31,814 nt of DNA from Deltaproteobacteria bacterium. Its GTDB lineage: Bacteria; Desulfobacterota; DSM-4660; Desulfatiglandales; Desulfatiglandaceae. The first letter of the stretch is position 1, and every line of letters starts with the position of its first letter. A program made the position numbers and the translations under genes. Of the stretch, positions 16,084 to 24,852 are shown one piece after another. Location of the stretch: assembly GCA_003646995.1 (NCBI GenBank), contig QMLZ01000009.1, positions 1 through 31,814 of the forward strand. Reading direction: 5' to 3'. The notes below the pieces were generated by a model. The model searched no databases and was not told the DNA's origin. It saw nothing but the letters and a program-made list of their open reading frames with translations.

Positions 16084-16947
16084 ATGGATCTTCAGCTACG
16101 TGATATGATTAAGAACGCATCGGTTAGGATAAAAAGCATGGCCGGGCAAGAGCTCTTGGTGTTGCACGAGGAAAATGCCCGGGAGATTGCAAATCAAGCA
16201 GGATCGTCCTTGCGCGAGGTTTTTAAGACTGCACTCATGCAGGATATCGTGCCGTACCGCTATTTGCGCAACGGCGGTATTATCTCTTGCAAGGACCAGC
16301 TTGTATTGGCCGAAAGCACTGTAGCCGTAATAGGGGCCGGGGGGCTTGGTGGACAGGTAATCCTTCTCCTTGCCCGCACCGGCATAGGGAAGCTGGTGGT
16401 GATAGACTCGGATAGGTTTGATGAGACGAATCTTAACCGCCAGGCACTTTGCACAATGGACTGCCTAGGCAAATCAAAGGCCCTGGAGGCTGGGGAAAAG
16501 GTGAGAGAAATAAATCCTGCCGTTGAGGTTGAGCCACACGAAGTCAGGCTCACGCCTGCTAATTCTGGAACCTTTCTAAAAGGTGTGCATGTGATCGTTG
16601 ACGCCTTGGACAACGTGGTGGACCGTTTTGTTCTCGAAAGGGTTGCAAAGGCGCTGCGTGTTCCCATGGTGCATGCCGGTATTGCGGGCTTTGAGGGCCA
16701 GGTCATGACCATCTACCCGGAGGACCCGGGCCTTGCCTTGGTTTATGGAGACCCGGCCAAGTGGGGAAAGGCAAGGAAAACGCCCGAGGCTCTGCTCGGT
16801 GTCCCTGCGGTCACTGCCTCACTGGTAGCAACGCTGGAGGCCATGGAGGTGCTGAAGATACTTCTGGGAAAGGGGGAGCCAATGAGGAATCGGCTCTTGA
16901 GGCCAGATCTTGAAACAGGGGAGTTCCATCAGATAATGTTTGCATGA
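16084..16947 (+). CDS. E1-like adenylyltransferase of the ThiF/MoeB/HesA family
   Basis: A 287-residue protein whose Rossmann core holds the ATP loop GAGGLG at 84-89, Asp108/Asp110 after the second strand, the arginine finger region 'TNLNRQ' at 115-120, Lys130 and the adenylate-binding 'DALDN' with Asp176. Such enzymes adenylate the C-terminal glycine of a MoaD/ThiS-type carrier. The zinc-binding CxxC pairs of MoeB and ThiF are missing: the only cysteines are 69, 123 and 127. An N-terminal extension of about 75 residues precedes the core. The start immediately follows the stop of the second ubiquitin-like gene, with AGAAGGAG upstream, so the three genes form one unit. It converges with the LolB-like gene 18 bp away. 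Confidence 0.9.
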   Translation: MDLQLRDMIKNASVRIKSMAGQELLVLHEENAREIANQAGSSLREVFKTALMQDIVPYRYLRNGGIISCKDQLVLAESTVAVIGAGGLGGQVILLLARTGIGKLVVIDSDRFDETNLNRQALCTMDCLGKSKALEAGEKVREINPAVEVEPHEVRLTPANSGTFLKGVHVIVDALDNVVDRFVLERVAKALRVPMVHAGIAGFEGQVMTIYPEDPGLALVYGDPAKWGKARKTPEALLGVPAVTASLVATLEAMEVLKILLGKGEPMRNRLLRPDLETGEFHQIMFA

Positions 16948-16965
16948 GCATCCTTTCAGTTGGGG

Positions 16966-17709
16966 CTATTTGAATACCTCTGGGTCAATTTCCTGGTTAA
17001 AGATTATTTTTTTTATGGCGATTTGCATGTTGCTGCCTTTTTCACTGTGGGTTACCTCAATGTGATCTGCATATATAAACTGCCGCATTACCTTAAAGTC
17101 TGAGAATTTAACTTGCAGTCCTAATTCCGGGTACAATACAATCGAGGGAAATTTCCCTTCCCTATCAAGGTAAATTATTTGCTCCCTTTTTCCCCTGCTC
17201 AGCAGAACAAAGGCCTGCTCTGTATCGGACCACGACAGGCTTCCCCTGTGCATCACCTCGGGGTAGGCTCTCATAATTGACCACAATACACTTCTGTCAA
17301 GTGCTGGCAGATTGCCCGCAATAGAACCGCTGATACCCAATTGAGCGTTATATGTCCGCTTATGGTAAAGGTCATTGATTATGACCTGTTTTCCTTTTAC
17401 CAGGATATTTACCAGAGGAAGACCCCAAGAATGGGTAATTTCTGTTTTGATGCGGAAAGGACTCCTTGTAGCCACACACAAGAAGGTTGCAGGAATGCGC
17501 TGGGCTGTATCTATTATCACCATTCGCCCAGTAGTAATGAAGCTTCGAACCATCTTTGCCTGCACGTCCAACGCTTCTCTTGCAGCCTTGACACGTGAGA
17601 CAGGGACAGAAGTGACTTGCCGGGGCCTAAGGGGTGCGCATGCAAACACTGCAAAAATACACGCACAGCATGTGAGTACTGCGAAAGTCCTGGGGCCCGA
17701 CAAGGTCAA
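16966..17709 (-). CDS. LolB/DUF4292-like outer-membrane lipoprotein
   Basis: A 247-residue lipoprotein. The hydrophobic start ends in the lipobox 'VFAC' (Cys at 24), and the body has a beta-rich pattern with 'GRMVIIDTAQRIPATFLCVATRSPFRIKTEI', 'WGLPLVNILVKGKQVIINDL' and 'FPSIVLYPELGLQVKFSDF', resembling the LolB-like or DUF4292 fold used for handling lipids or lipoproteins. The start is TTG, sharing the TTGA overlap with the stop of the TPR lipoprotein gene, with AAGG upstream; translational coupling is likely. It is the last gene of the rpoH-TPR-lipoprotein unit. A precise function is not known to me. Confidence 0.7.
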   Translation of the reverse strand: MTLSGPRTFAVLTCCACIFAVFACAPLRPRQVTSVPVSRVKAAREALDVQAKMVRSFITTGRMVIIDTAQRIPATFLCVATRSPFRIKTEITHSWGLPLVNILVKGKQVIINDLYHKRTYNAQLGISGSIAGNLPALDRSVLWSIMRAYPEVMHRGSLSWSDTEQAFVLLSRGKREQIIYLDREGKFPSIVLYPELGLQVKFSDFKVMRQFIYADHIEVTHSEKGSNMQIAIKKIIFNQEIDPEVFK

Positions 17710-19457
17710 TTTTTCTTAGCCTTCAAGAATTGCTCGACAGTGCTTATTTTTTTCTTTATTTCTTCAGCCTTTGGATGCTTCAATGACAAGGCCTTTTTAT
17801 AATGCTCCAAAGAGGCTTTATAATCTTTCTTCTTAAAGTAAGCGTCTCCCAGGTGCTCATTAATGGTTGGATCATCAGGGGTGAGGCTAATGGCTTTTTC
17901 TAGATACTTGATGGCTTCATCATATAAACCCTTTTGGAAATAGACCCAGCCCAAGCTGTCCACAATATAGCCGCTGTTAGGCTTCAGCTTTAGAGCTTTT
18001 TTGATAAGCTTCATAGCTTCGTCCAGGCGAATCCCTTGCTCCGCATACGTGTAACCTATGTAGTTTAAGGCTTCAGCATGCTGGGGGTTGATCGCGAGCA
18101 CCTGTCTCATTTTTTCCAGGCAAGCTTCCTTGTCGCCATTTTTGTCAAGGATTACACCGAGGCGGAAAATAAGCCGTACGTCACGCGGGCTATTGGTTAG
18201 GCCTTCTTTTAACACTTTTATTGCTTTAGGGTATTGCTCGGCGGTTTCGTAGATTCCGGCGAGCATGAGATACAATTCGGGCCTCTTCTTGTCCAAGTCT
18301 ATGGCTTGCTTTAAAACCCGGATAGCTTCATCTGTTTTGCCCTGGTCGTCCAGGATGTATGCGATGTGCAACTGAGATGGTATGTAATAGGGCGAGTCTT
18401 TGGTTATCTTCCGAAAATGCTCTAGTGCTTTTTCCTGTTCTCCCAGCTCCTCGTAACCAGCAGCAAGATAATATCTGGACTTTTGGTCGTTGGGCCATGC
18501 AGAAACAATCAAGCTCAGCTCATTAATTGATTCCTGGATCCTGCCGTGACGAAGGTACAGCAGGCCGAGGGCTTGCCTGCTCGGTTCCCCCGGTTTTGAG
18601 CGGCTTCTTATGGCCTCCATTTGCTTTTCAGCTTTGTCCTTGAGCCCCAGTTTGTAGTAAACTTCTACCAATTTTTCTCGGGCTCCAAGGTTATCTGGAT
18701 AGGAATCAAGGAGCCTTTCATAAAACTGTGCTGCCTTTTGGTACTGACCAGTGGCCTGGTAAAGGCTTGCCAGTTCAAATAGGGCCGGCTCCAATGTTCC
18801 ATTGAGGGCTAAGGCCCTTTTGTATGACTCCTCCGCTTTTTTGAATTTGTGCATTTCTAGGAATATTCTACCCTTGTAGTAGTGGGCGATCAAAAGGTCT
18901 GGATTTTGCTTGAGTAGCAGGTCAAGATGTGAAAGTGCCTTGCCATATTCTTTTTGGCGTATGTATATGGTGGTCACAATTAGCCTGACACGTCGGTCCT
19001 TAGGGCGCTCTTTCAGAACCTGCTCATAGAGCATAGCAGCTTCTTGGTCCCTGTTGACCAGCGAGTAGAGATCTGCGAGCAATGTTTTGGTGCCGACATC
19101 ATTAGGTGAGAGACTAAGCGCCTTACGGGCATATGTGATGGCTTCTTGGTAATCCCTCATCCGTTTGCACAGCACGGCCATTTTCTTGTTAAGGTAAGGC
19201 GATTGCGGATCATTTTTGAGGCTCGTAGAAAGAAATTCTTTAGCCTCTTTTAGGTTTCCTTTTGAAAGGGCAAGGGAGAATTTCATGTAATTGAGATACG
19301 ACGCGTATTTGTTGTCTCTAACCTCAGAGGAGGTGAGGGTGGGAGGTGTCGTTACCTTGGTCTGTGGTTGGGTAGGGAGTGCTGTGAACCGGCTACAACC
19401 ATAAACACTGAGGCCTACAACAGCGACAGCAGAGATCAGTGAGAGCAGCTTTTTCAT
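17706..19457 (-). CDS. tetratricopeptide-repeat lipoprotein
   Basis: A 583-residue lipoprotein with a signal sequence ending in the lipobox 'VYGC' (Cys at 21). From about residue 50 to 575 it is almost wholly TPR helices with the usual pattern of small residues and aromatic pairs, for example 'AHYYKGRIFLEMHKFKKAEES' shortened motifs repeated every 34 residues or so and, near the end, 'GWVYFQKGLYDEAIKYLEKA'. Such arrays are protein-binding scaffolds; as a lipoprotein it would act at the periplasmic face of the outer or inner membrane. The partner is unknown. The ATG overlaps the stop of rpoH (ATGA), and its stop overlaps the next start (TTGA), so the three proteins are likely made together. 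The final residues are lysine-rich. Confidence 0.9.
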   Translation of the reverse strand: MKKLLSLISAVAVVGLSVYGCSRFTALPTQPQTKVTTPPTLTSSEVRDNKYASYLNYMKFSLALSKGNLKEAKEFLSTSLKNDPQSPYLNKKMAVLCKRMRDYQEAITYARKALSLSPNDVGTKTLLADLYSLVNRDQEAAMLYEQVLKERPKDRRVRLIVTTIYIRQKEYGKALSHLDLLLKQNPDLLIAHYYKGRIFLEMHKFKKAEESYKRALALNGTLEPALFELASLYQATGQYQKAAQFYERLLDSYPDNLGAREKLVEVYYKLGLKDKAEKQMEAIRSRSKPGEPSRQALGLLYLRHGRIQESINELSLIVSAWPNDQKSRYYLAAGYEELGEQEKALEHFRKITKDSPYYIPSQLHIAYILDDQGKTDEAIRVLKQAIDLDKKRPELYLMLAGIYETAEQYPKAIKVLKEGLTNSPRDVRLIFRLGVILDKNGDKEACLEKMRQVLAINPQHAEALNYIGYTYAEQGIRLDEAMKLIKKALKLKPNSGYIVDSLGWVYFQKGLYDEAIKYLEKAISLTPDDPTINEHLGDAYFKKKDYKASLEHYKKALSLKHPKAEEIKKKISTVEQFLKAKKN

Positions 19458-20446
19458 TTGAGATAGTCCGAGTATAATTCTTCAAAATCAGGAATCTGTT
19501 CCTTGAGGAATTTTTTTGCCTTTTTCACGAGCCTTTCCTGGATCTGACGTATTCTTTCCCTAGATATATTGTATTTATCGCCCAGTTCCTGCAAGGTCAT
19601 GGGTTTTTCAGCCATTATCCTACTATCGAAAATATCAGCTTCCTTTCCAGAAAGAGTTTTTCTGAACTCTTTTAGTTTCTCAAGCAGCAACTCTCTGGCC
19701 TCATGCTCGGACAGCTCCTCTTCGGCTGAGCGAGCAGGGTCAGGGAGCAAGGCGCCGAAAGACTCTCTCGAATCGTCGCTGACCGGAGAGCTGAGGGAAA
19801 CTTCCCATCCACCCAATCGCTGGCTCATTTCCACCACTTCTTCTTCCTTAACATCGAGGCGCTCGGCAAGCAGGCGAGGCTCCGGATTAAAACCCTGTGC
19901 GATCAGCTTATCTCTTTCTTTCGCTAAATTGAAAAAAAGCTTTCGCTGACTTTGGGTCGTACCTATTTTTACGAGCTTCCAATTGTCCATTATGAACTTC
20001 AGGATATATGCCTTTATCCAGAATGATGCATAATAAGAAAACTTGATCCCCCTGTAGGGATCGAACTTTCGTACCGCTTGAACGAGACCCACGTTTCCCT
20101 CTTGGATGAGGTCAAGGAGATTTCTTGTCCAATAACGATGAAAGTCCATGGCGATCTTAACTACGAGCCTCAAGTTGGAGGTTATTAATATGTAAGCTGC
20201 CCTTTGGTCATTGTGCTCTCGCACCCTGATGGCCAGTTCTGTTTCTTCTTCCCGTGTAAGCAGCCTGAACTTTTTGATTTCCATAAGGTACATTTGAAGG
20301 GGATCGTATGGAACAACGCCCCTTTCTTCAGGTACCACAGCAGGCGCGAGAATTTCCTCGTCAGTATCTGCCAAAGGAACATCGAGTTCCGGGCCGAGAC
20401 CTGGCATTTCTTGTTTTTCCCGTTCTTTGGTTTCCTTAGTCAACAT
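19454..20446 (-). CDS. rpoH: RNA polymerase heat-shock sigma factor (sigma-32 type)
   Basis: A 330-residue group 3-like sigma-70 family protein. Region 1.2/2 covers about residues 47-145 with 'DLIQEGNVGLVQAVRKFDP' and 'FSYYASFWIKAYI'. The sequence 'QSQRKLFFNL' is the RpoH box, which separates sigma-32 from RpoD and RpoS. Region 4 contains 'MTLQELGDKYNISRERIRQI', the -35-binding helix-turn-helix. The first 45 residues are acidic and variable, longer than in E. coli RpoH. The annotated ATG has GAGG only 2 bp upstream; the TTG immediately after it is 5 bp from GAGG and may be the real start. Its stop overlaps the TPR lipoprotein start, so heat-shock sigma and an envelope lipoprotein are cotranslated. 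Confidence 0.9.
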   Translation of the reverse strand: MLTKETKEREKQEMPGLGPELDVPLADTDEEILAPAVVPEERGVVPYDPLQMYLMEIKKFRLLTREEETELAIRVREHNDQRAAYILITSNLRLVVKIAMDFHRYWTRNLLDLIQEGNVGLVQAVRKFDPYRGIKFSYYASFWIKAYILKFIMDNWKLVKIGTTQSQRKLFFNLAKERDKLIAQGFNPEPRLLAERLDVKEEEVVEMSQRLGGWEVSLSSPVSDDSRESFGALLPDPARSAEEELSEHEARELLLEKLKEFRKTLSGKEADIFDSRIMAEKPMTLQELGDKYNISRERIRQIQERLVKKAKKFLKEQIPDFEELYSDYLK

Positions 20447-20497
20447 AACCTCGCTTAAATCATATTCACTCTTGGCCGTGGCATTTCTATGAGGCTC

Positions 20498-21730
20498 TTA
20501 CCTCACCAATTGCACCTTTGCGTAACGTTTCTTGCCCGCCCTGAGTAGCAATGCCCCTTCGTCAAACAGGTCTAATGTAATTACTTCGTCAAATGACTCA
20601 ACTCGCCTGCCATTGACATATCCTCCTCCTTGCGTAATCAACCTTCGGGCTTCCCCCCTGCTTTTGCAAAGGCCTGACCTTTCGAAGAGTATGTAAGCCG
20701 GGATACCCGCTTCAAGCTCCTCCTCCCGGATCATACAACTGGGAATTGAAGGCGTATCCCCTGTCATCCCGCGGCCGAATAGCTGCTCGGAGGTCTCTTG
20801 TGCTTGCCGTGCCGCCTCCTCGCCGTGGCAGAGCTTGGTGGCTTCAAAGGCAAGAACACGTTTGGCTTCGCGGATTTCTTCAGCTTGGAGGGAACCCAGC
20901 CGTCTAACCTCTTCCATGGGAAGTAAGGTAAACAGCGCTAGGAATCTTTCCACATCTCGGTCATCCTGATTGATCCAGTATTGGTAATATTCATAAGGAG
21001 AGGTCAAGTCCGGATCAAGCCATATAGCGCCCTTGTGAGTCTTTCCCATCTTAATGCCGGATGAGGTTGTTAACAACGGGAAAGTAATTCCATGTACTAT
21101 TTCTCCCTCAAGGCGCCTGATGAGATCTGCGCCTGCAAGTATGTTTCCCCACTGGTCGTTTCCTCCCATCTGGATTCTGCAGTCGTAGTGCTTGAAAAGA
21201 TACCAGAAGTCATATGCCTGAAGGAGCATGTAATTGAATTCGATAAAGCTCAGACCAGTTTCCAGCCTTGCCTTATAACTCTCAGCCGCAAGCATCCTGT
21301 TCACACTGAAATGTCTGCCGATATCCCTTAGAAACTCAATATAGTTGAGTTTGGTAAGCCAATCGGCATTGTTAACCATAAGGGCCTTTCCACCTTCAAA
21401 ATCCAAAAACCTCGCCATCTGTTTTTTTATGCCCTTTGCATTTTCGTCAATTTCTTCCCTTGTCATAACAGGGCGCATTTCTGTTTTGCCGCTCGGATCA
21501 CCCACGAGGGCCGTTCCCCCTCCAATTACCACGATAGGGCGGTGACCATTTCTTTGCATGTGAACAAGGGACATGATGGGCAACAGGCTGCCTACATGCA
21601 GGCTTTTGGCCGTAGGATCGAACCCAATGTAACAGGTTGTGGGAGATTCCAATAACTCCTTTACCTGCTGGTAATCGGTTACTTGCTCCAGAAATCCTCT
21701 TTCCTCGAAAATCTCCAGTACGTTTCTCAC
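20498..21730 (-). CDS. tyrS: tyrosyl-tRNA synthetase
   Basis: A class I aminoacyl-tRNA synthetase that charges tRNA-Tyr. The HIGH-type motif reads HVGS in 'KSLHVGSLLPIM', the KMSKS loop reads KMGKT, and the C-terminal S4 RNA-binding domain has 'CKSRGEARRLITQGGGYVNG'. The length (about 410 residues) fits the TyrS family. I chose the GTG at 21730 because AAGGAG lies 11 bp upstream of it; the upstream in-frame ATG at 21751 has no ribosome site and would add seven residues. It lies between rodZ and rpoH, 51 bp before the latter, in the same direction. Confidence 0.95.
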   Translation of the reverse strand: MRNVLEIFEERGFLEQVTDYQQVKELLESPTTCYIGFDPTAKSLHVGSLLPIMSLVHMQRNGHRPIVVIGGGTALVGDPSGKTEMRPVMTREEIDENAKGIKKQMARFLDFEGGKALMVNNADWLTKLNYIEFLRDIGRHFSVNRMLAAESYKARLETGLSFIEFNYMLLQAYDFWYLFKHYDCRIQMGGNDQWGNILAGADLIRRLEGEIVHGITFPLLTTSSGIKMGKTHKGAIWLDPDLTSPYEYYQYWINQDDRDVERFLALFTLLPMEEVRRLGSLQAEEIREAKRVLAFEATKLCHGEEAARQAQETSEQLFGRGMTGDTPSIPSCMIREEELEAGIPAYILFERSGLCKSRGEARRLITQGGGYVNGRRVESFDEVITLDLFDEGALLLRAGKKRYAKVQLVR

Positions 21731-21803
21731 GGCTACTGTCTCTCCTTGCATCAGAGGGGTTATCAGGAAAACCTAGGACCCGAGTCTAAAATCCTTGCCT
21801 CCC

Positions 21804-22724
21804 TTAGCCATCGGCTCCAGGTAATACTATATGCACCACTTTTCCTCTTCTGCCAAAAGGGCCTAAGGGTTTTCCATTCAGTTGAAGTGTTATACCTGCT
21901 GCATTTCCTATCATGATATCAAATCCTCGCTCGGCTTTCCAAACAGGGTGGCTGCCCGGCTCAAAGATGTATTCCTTGGCCGGTCCGTCATCAGTGATAA
22001 CCCTCATCCAGGTTCTTTCAATGACGTCTCCTTTAAGGGTAAATTTGGTCTCAGGCTCTGCTGCCGGTTTGTCCTCTCTGGGCTGAATCGCCGTGGCCGT
22101 GTCGTAACTCGTGTCTTTGTCTGGCGGAGGCAAGGCGGCTTCTGGCTGTCTTATGGTGTGCTCTGGGGCATTATTTTTTTTTGTTAATTCTATTGGCTCT
22201 TCAGAACCTTTCGCCCGGTTGAGCTCCGCGGCGATGCCCTCACTAACATTTTTGCTTTTCTCTTGCGCGGGTTCCAACTCTTTGGTTGGTTGCTGTGAAG
22301 TCGGCATCTTTGACGGTGGCTGTTCAACCCACCAGTAAGTAAGCCCTATAATAGCCATGACTGCTACTGCCAAGATCAGCAAACCGGGTTTTCTAGCTTG
22401 CTTTTTGGTCAAGATGGCCTCAAAGGGTCTGTTTTCTTCGGGGACTTGGGCTTCATAGAGCCCTATGACCTCTTTTTGATCCATCTCCAGCAAGCCGGCA
22501 TATGTGCGGATAAAACCCTTAACAAACACAGGCGAAGGGAGTCTGTCCCATTGTTCGTTTTCAATAGCTGAAATTATGCTAGATCTTAATTTGGTCTTCT
22601 CAAACACCTCTTCCAGGCTCAGGCCCTTGGCCTCCCGCGCCTGCCGCAGCAATGCTCCAATGCCGGGGGTGTCAGGGCCATTGCCAGCCTTTGATTGGTG
22701 TTTTTTTGATTCAATCTTTACCAT
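21804..22724 (-). CDS. rodZ: RodZ-like cytoskeletal/membrane helix-turn-helix protein
   Basis: A 306-residue single-pass membrane protein with the RodZ layout. A Cro/C1-type HTH occupies about residues 22-90 ('ALLRQAREAKGLSLEEV' through 'PVFVKGFIRTYAGLL'), which in RodZ binds MreB and not DNA. A basic stretch leads to one membrane helix near 112-132, then a long Pro/Glu/Lys-rich periplasmic linker, then a C-terminal DUF4115 beta domain from about 225 ('TWMRVITDDGPAKEYIFEPG'). RodZ helps set rod shape by linking MreB to the wall synthesis complex. The ribosome site is weak. The gene follows the SurA-like gene by 76 bp. Confidence 0.85.
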   Translation of the reverse strand: MVKIESKKHQSKAGNGPDTPGIGALLRQAREAKGLSLEEVFEKTKLRSSIISAIENEQWDRLPSPVFVKGFIRTYAGLLEMDQKEVIGLYEAQVPEENRPFEAILTKKQARKPGLLILAVAVMAIIGLTYWWVEQPPSKMPTSQQPTKELEPAQEKSKNVSEGIAAELNRAKGSEEPIELTKKNNAPEHTIRQPEAALPPPDKDTSYDTATAIQPREDKPAAEPETKFTLKGDVIERTWMRVITDDGPAKEYIFEPGSHPVWKAERGFDIMIGNAAGITLQLNGKPLGPFGRRGKVVHIVLPGADG

Positions 22725-22800
22725 ATGTTTCTTGCATACCCTGAGAGGGCCTCAATACAATTGGATTTATCAGGGATCGTTACTGAGTTGTGGACATGTC

Positions 22801-23787
22801 CTAAAAGCATACCTTAATGTACGCCTTACTTCTCAATTCTTTAATCCAGGCGTAGTACCTCTTGTTCACTTCATTGCGGTAAAGAATATCGTATATGGCA
22901 TCCTTTACCTCATCAAAGGGCTTAACAGAGCCCCTATAACGTCTCACCACCTTTATTATTTGCACCCCATTGGGTCTGTATATGGGCCGAGTTACTTGGC
23001 CGTCCTTTAGATCGTCGATTGCTTTTCGAATTTTGGGATCCAGTGAAGAAGGGTCAAATTGCCCTATATCTCCACCTTCGCTGGCTCCTGGGCCTTTGGA
23101 ATATTCTCTGGCGAGTACCCCAAAGTCTTCGCCTTCCTTTAACCTCTTGTAAATGGTCTTCACTGTGGATTCCAGTCGTTCCCTTGCCTTTGCATCCCCA
23201 CTGGATTCTAGAGGAATAAAGATCATGGCCAGCCTTAAACTACCCCCTCTAACCTTGAACTCGTCTTGGTGCCGGTCATAATACTTCTTTATATCTTCTT
23301 CCTTAATGATAATTTTGGACTTGACCTCAAAGTTGATCAATTGCATTCGCTCTAAATCGGTCTTAACCTTTTTTCTGTACTCCATGTAACTCATTCCCTG
23401 CGCCTTCAGGGCAGCGATCAATCCCTCTTGGGTCAAGTTATTGAGCTTTTTTATTTTTTCTATTGCCTCATCCACTTCCTTATCGGTAACTTCGATACCA
23501 AGCTCCTTGATTTTCTTATTGGTGATTTTTTCGTTAATGAGGTAGTCGAGAACTTGTTGTCTTGTCTTGATATACTTTTCTCTATCCTGTTTCCGGAGTT
23601 CTTGGGGGTCCATTCCCGTTAATTGTCTCATCCTTTTGTTTAGCTCATATAAGGTTACGAGATCATCCTCCACAATGGCAACGATGCGGTCACATACTAT
23701 GGCTGCGCCTTTTGAGGGAATGGTCAGTAAGCCACACAGTGTGACCACTAATATGATGAGAACGCAAAGTTTATTATCCGCTCTCAT
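22801..23787 (-). CDS. SurA-like periplasmic chaperone with parvulin PPIase domain
   Basis: A 328-residue exported protein with a signal peptide at about 1-29. The SurA N-terminal chaperone-type region ('DRIVAIVEDDLVTLYELNKRM', 'INEKITNKKIKELGIEVTDKEVDEAIEKI') covers roughly 30-165, and a single parvulin domain follows at about 172-275 with 'LAREYSKGPGASEGGDIGQF' and 'PIYRPNGVQIIKV'. E. coli SurA has two parvulin domains, so this is the shorter form. It would escort outer-membrane proteins across the periplasm. Its start lies inside the last 14 bp of the upstream lipoprotein PPIase gene, so the two foldases are translationally linked. Confidence 0.88.
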   Translation of the reverse strand: MRADNKLCVLIILVVTLCGLLTIPSKGAAIVCDRIVAIVEDDLVTLYELNKRMRQLTGMDPQELRKQDREKYIKTRQQVLDYLINEKITNKKIKELGIEVTDKEVDEAIEKIKKLNNLTQEGLIAALKAQGMSYMEYRKKVKTDLERMQLINFEVKSKIIIKEEDIKKYYDRHQDEFKVRGGSLRLAMIFIPLESSGDAKARERLESTVKTIYKRLKEGEDFGVLAREYSKGPGASEGGDIGQFDPSSLDPKIRKAIDDLKDGQVTRPIYRPNGVQIIKVVRRYRGSVKPFDEVKDAIYDILYRNEVNKRYYAWIKELRSKAYIKVCF

Positions 23788-24721
23788 TGGTAGAACTATT
23801 CCTTTCCAAGGTTTTGGTTATTACCCTAATCTTGGTGCTGTCCCTTTGCTGGGCAAGCCATTGAACAAATGCCCTTTCCCTAGCCTTGGTATAAAGCTCG
23901 GCCTGTATTTTCTCTGCCATGTCTTTTAGTGGTTTCAGGCCCCCATGATCAACCTCTATAATCTGAAAAATATGGTAGCCATAAGGGGATTTCACAATTG
24001 GGCTTATCTTGCCGACCGGTAATGAGAAAAGTACCTTATCCATTGAAGGGTCCAATTGCCCTTTTTCAACCCAGCCCACTTCTCCACCCCTAGCAGCTTC
24101 AGGGGAGTATGAATATAATAGGGCTAAGTCAGCGAGGGATTCCCCTTTATTGATTTTCTTTAGGGCCTCTCTTGCCTTTTGAAGCGAGCGAGTCGCGATT
24201 TGTCTAAATTTGACCCTCTGAGGTACTTTGAATTCGTTAATATGGGCTCGATAAAAGTGTTCAATTTCCTGGTAAGTCGGGGGCTTTGCGGCAATGGTGA
24301 CGGCCTCGAACACCTTTTTTCTAAGTATCTCGCGGCGGAGGGCTTCTTTCCATTGATCGATGCTTACGTAGCGCCTCAATAAGGTTTCCTCAAAACTACC
24401 GTCAGGATAGTCCTTTTTAATCCGCCCTATTGCCCTTAGCAGTTCCGTCTGGCTTACCGATATACCATGTTTTTCTGCGTAGTTTTCAATGAGATAGTAA
24501 TCTACTAACGAGTCCAATAAAGGGCCTTCAAGCCTCAATGAAGTTGAATCTGGATCAACTAATTCGGCAGTTTGAAATGCAATGTCCTTTTTAACCTGCT
24601 CAACGCTGATTTTTTTGTCTCCTACTTGGAGAGCAATAGCCCCCCTTTCCCCGTGGCCCTGGTTACATGCATAGGCCAGACTGCAAAGGACTATAAAAAT
24701 GGACCACATGATTGCCTTCAT
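23774..24721 (-). CDS. parvulin-type peptidyl-prolyl isomerase lipoprotein (PrsA/SurA-like)
   Basis: A 315-residue lipoprotein: short signal and lipobox 'AYAC' (Cys at 19). A SurA-N-like helical region covers about 30-170 ('SLVDYYLIENYAEKHGISVS'), followed by a parvulin domain near 175-280 with 'LLYSYSPEAARGGEVGWVEKGQ' shortened core 'ARGGEVGW' and 'PIVKSPYGYHIFQII'. A lysine/arginine-rich tail follows. It probably folds envelope proteins while held at the membrane. It is first of a tandem pair of PPIase genes behind mfd (131-bp gap) and overlaps the next gene by 14 bp. The ribosome site before its ATG is weak. Confidence 0.87.
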   Translation of the reverse strand: MKAIMWSIFIVLCSLAYACNQGHGERGAIALQVGDKKISVEQVKKDIAFQTAELVDPDSTSLRLEGPLLDSLVDYYLIENYAEKHGISVSQTELLRAIGRIKKDYPDGSFEETLLRRYVSIDQWKEALRREILRKKVFEAVTIAAKPPTYQEIEHFYRAHINEFKVPQRVKFRQIATRSLQKAREALKKINKGESLADLALLYSYSPEAARGGEVGWVEKGQLDPSMDKVLFSLPVGKISPIVKSPYGYHIFQIIEVDHGGLKPLKDMAEKIQAELYTKARERAFVQWLAQQRDSTKIRVITKTLERNSSTNESG

Positions 24722-24852
24722 TGGCTTGTCACGCCCTCAATACGCCCCAAGTTGGACGGTTTCACTTGTACCAGCAAAATGCTCATAGATTACATAAATT
24801 ATCAGACTAACATCTGTTTAATAAATTGAAAAGGATTTTTGCCAACCACTCC

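Noticed and set aside
21731..21751. ATG at 21751 as the tyrS start
   Set aside because: No ribosome site precedes it, while AAGGAG lies inside this stretch 11 bp before the GTG at 21730. It is not excluded.
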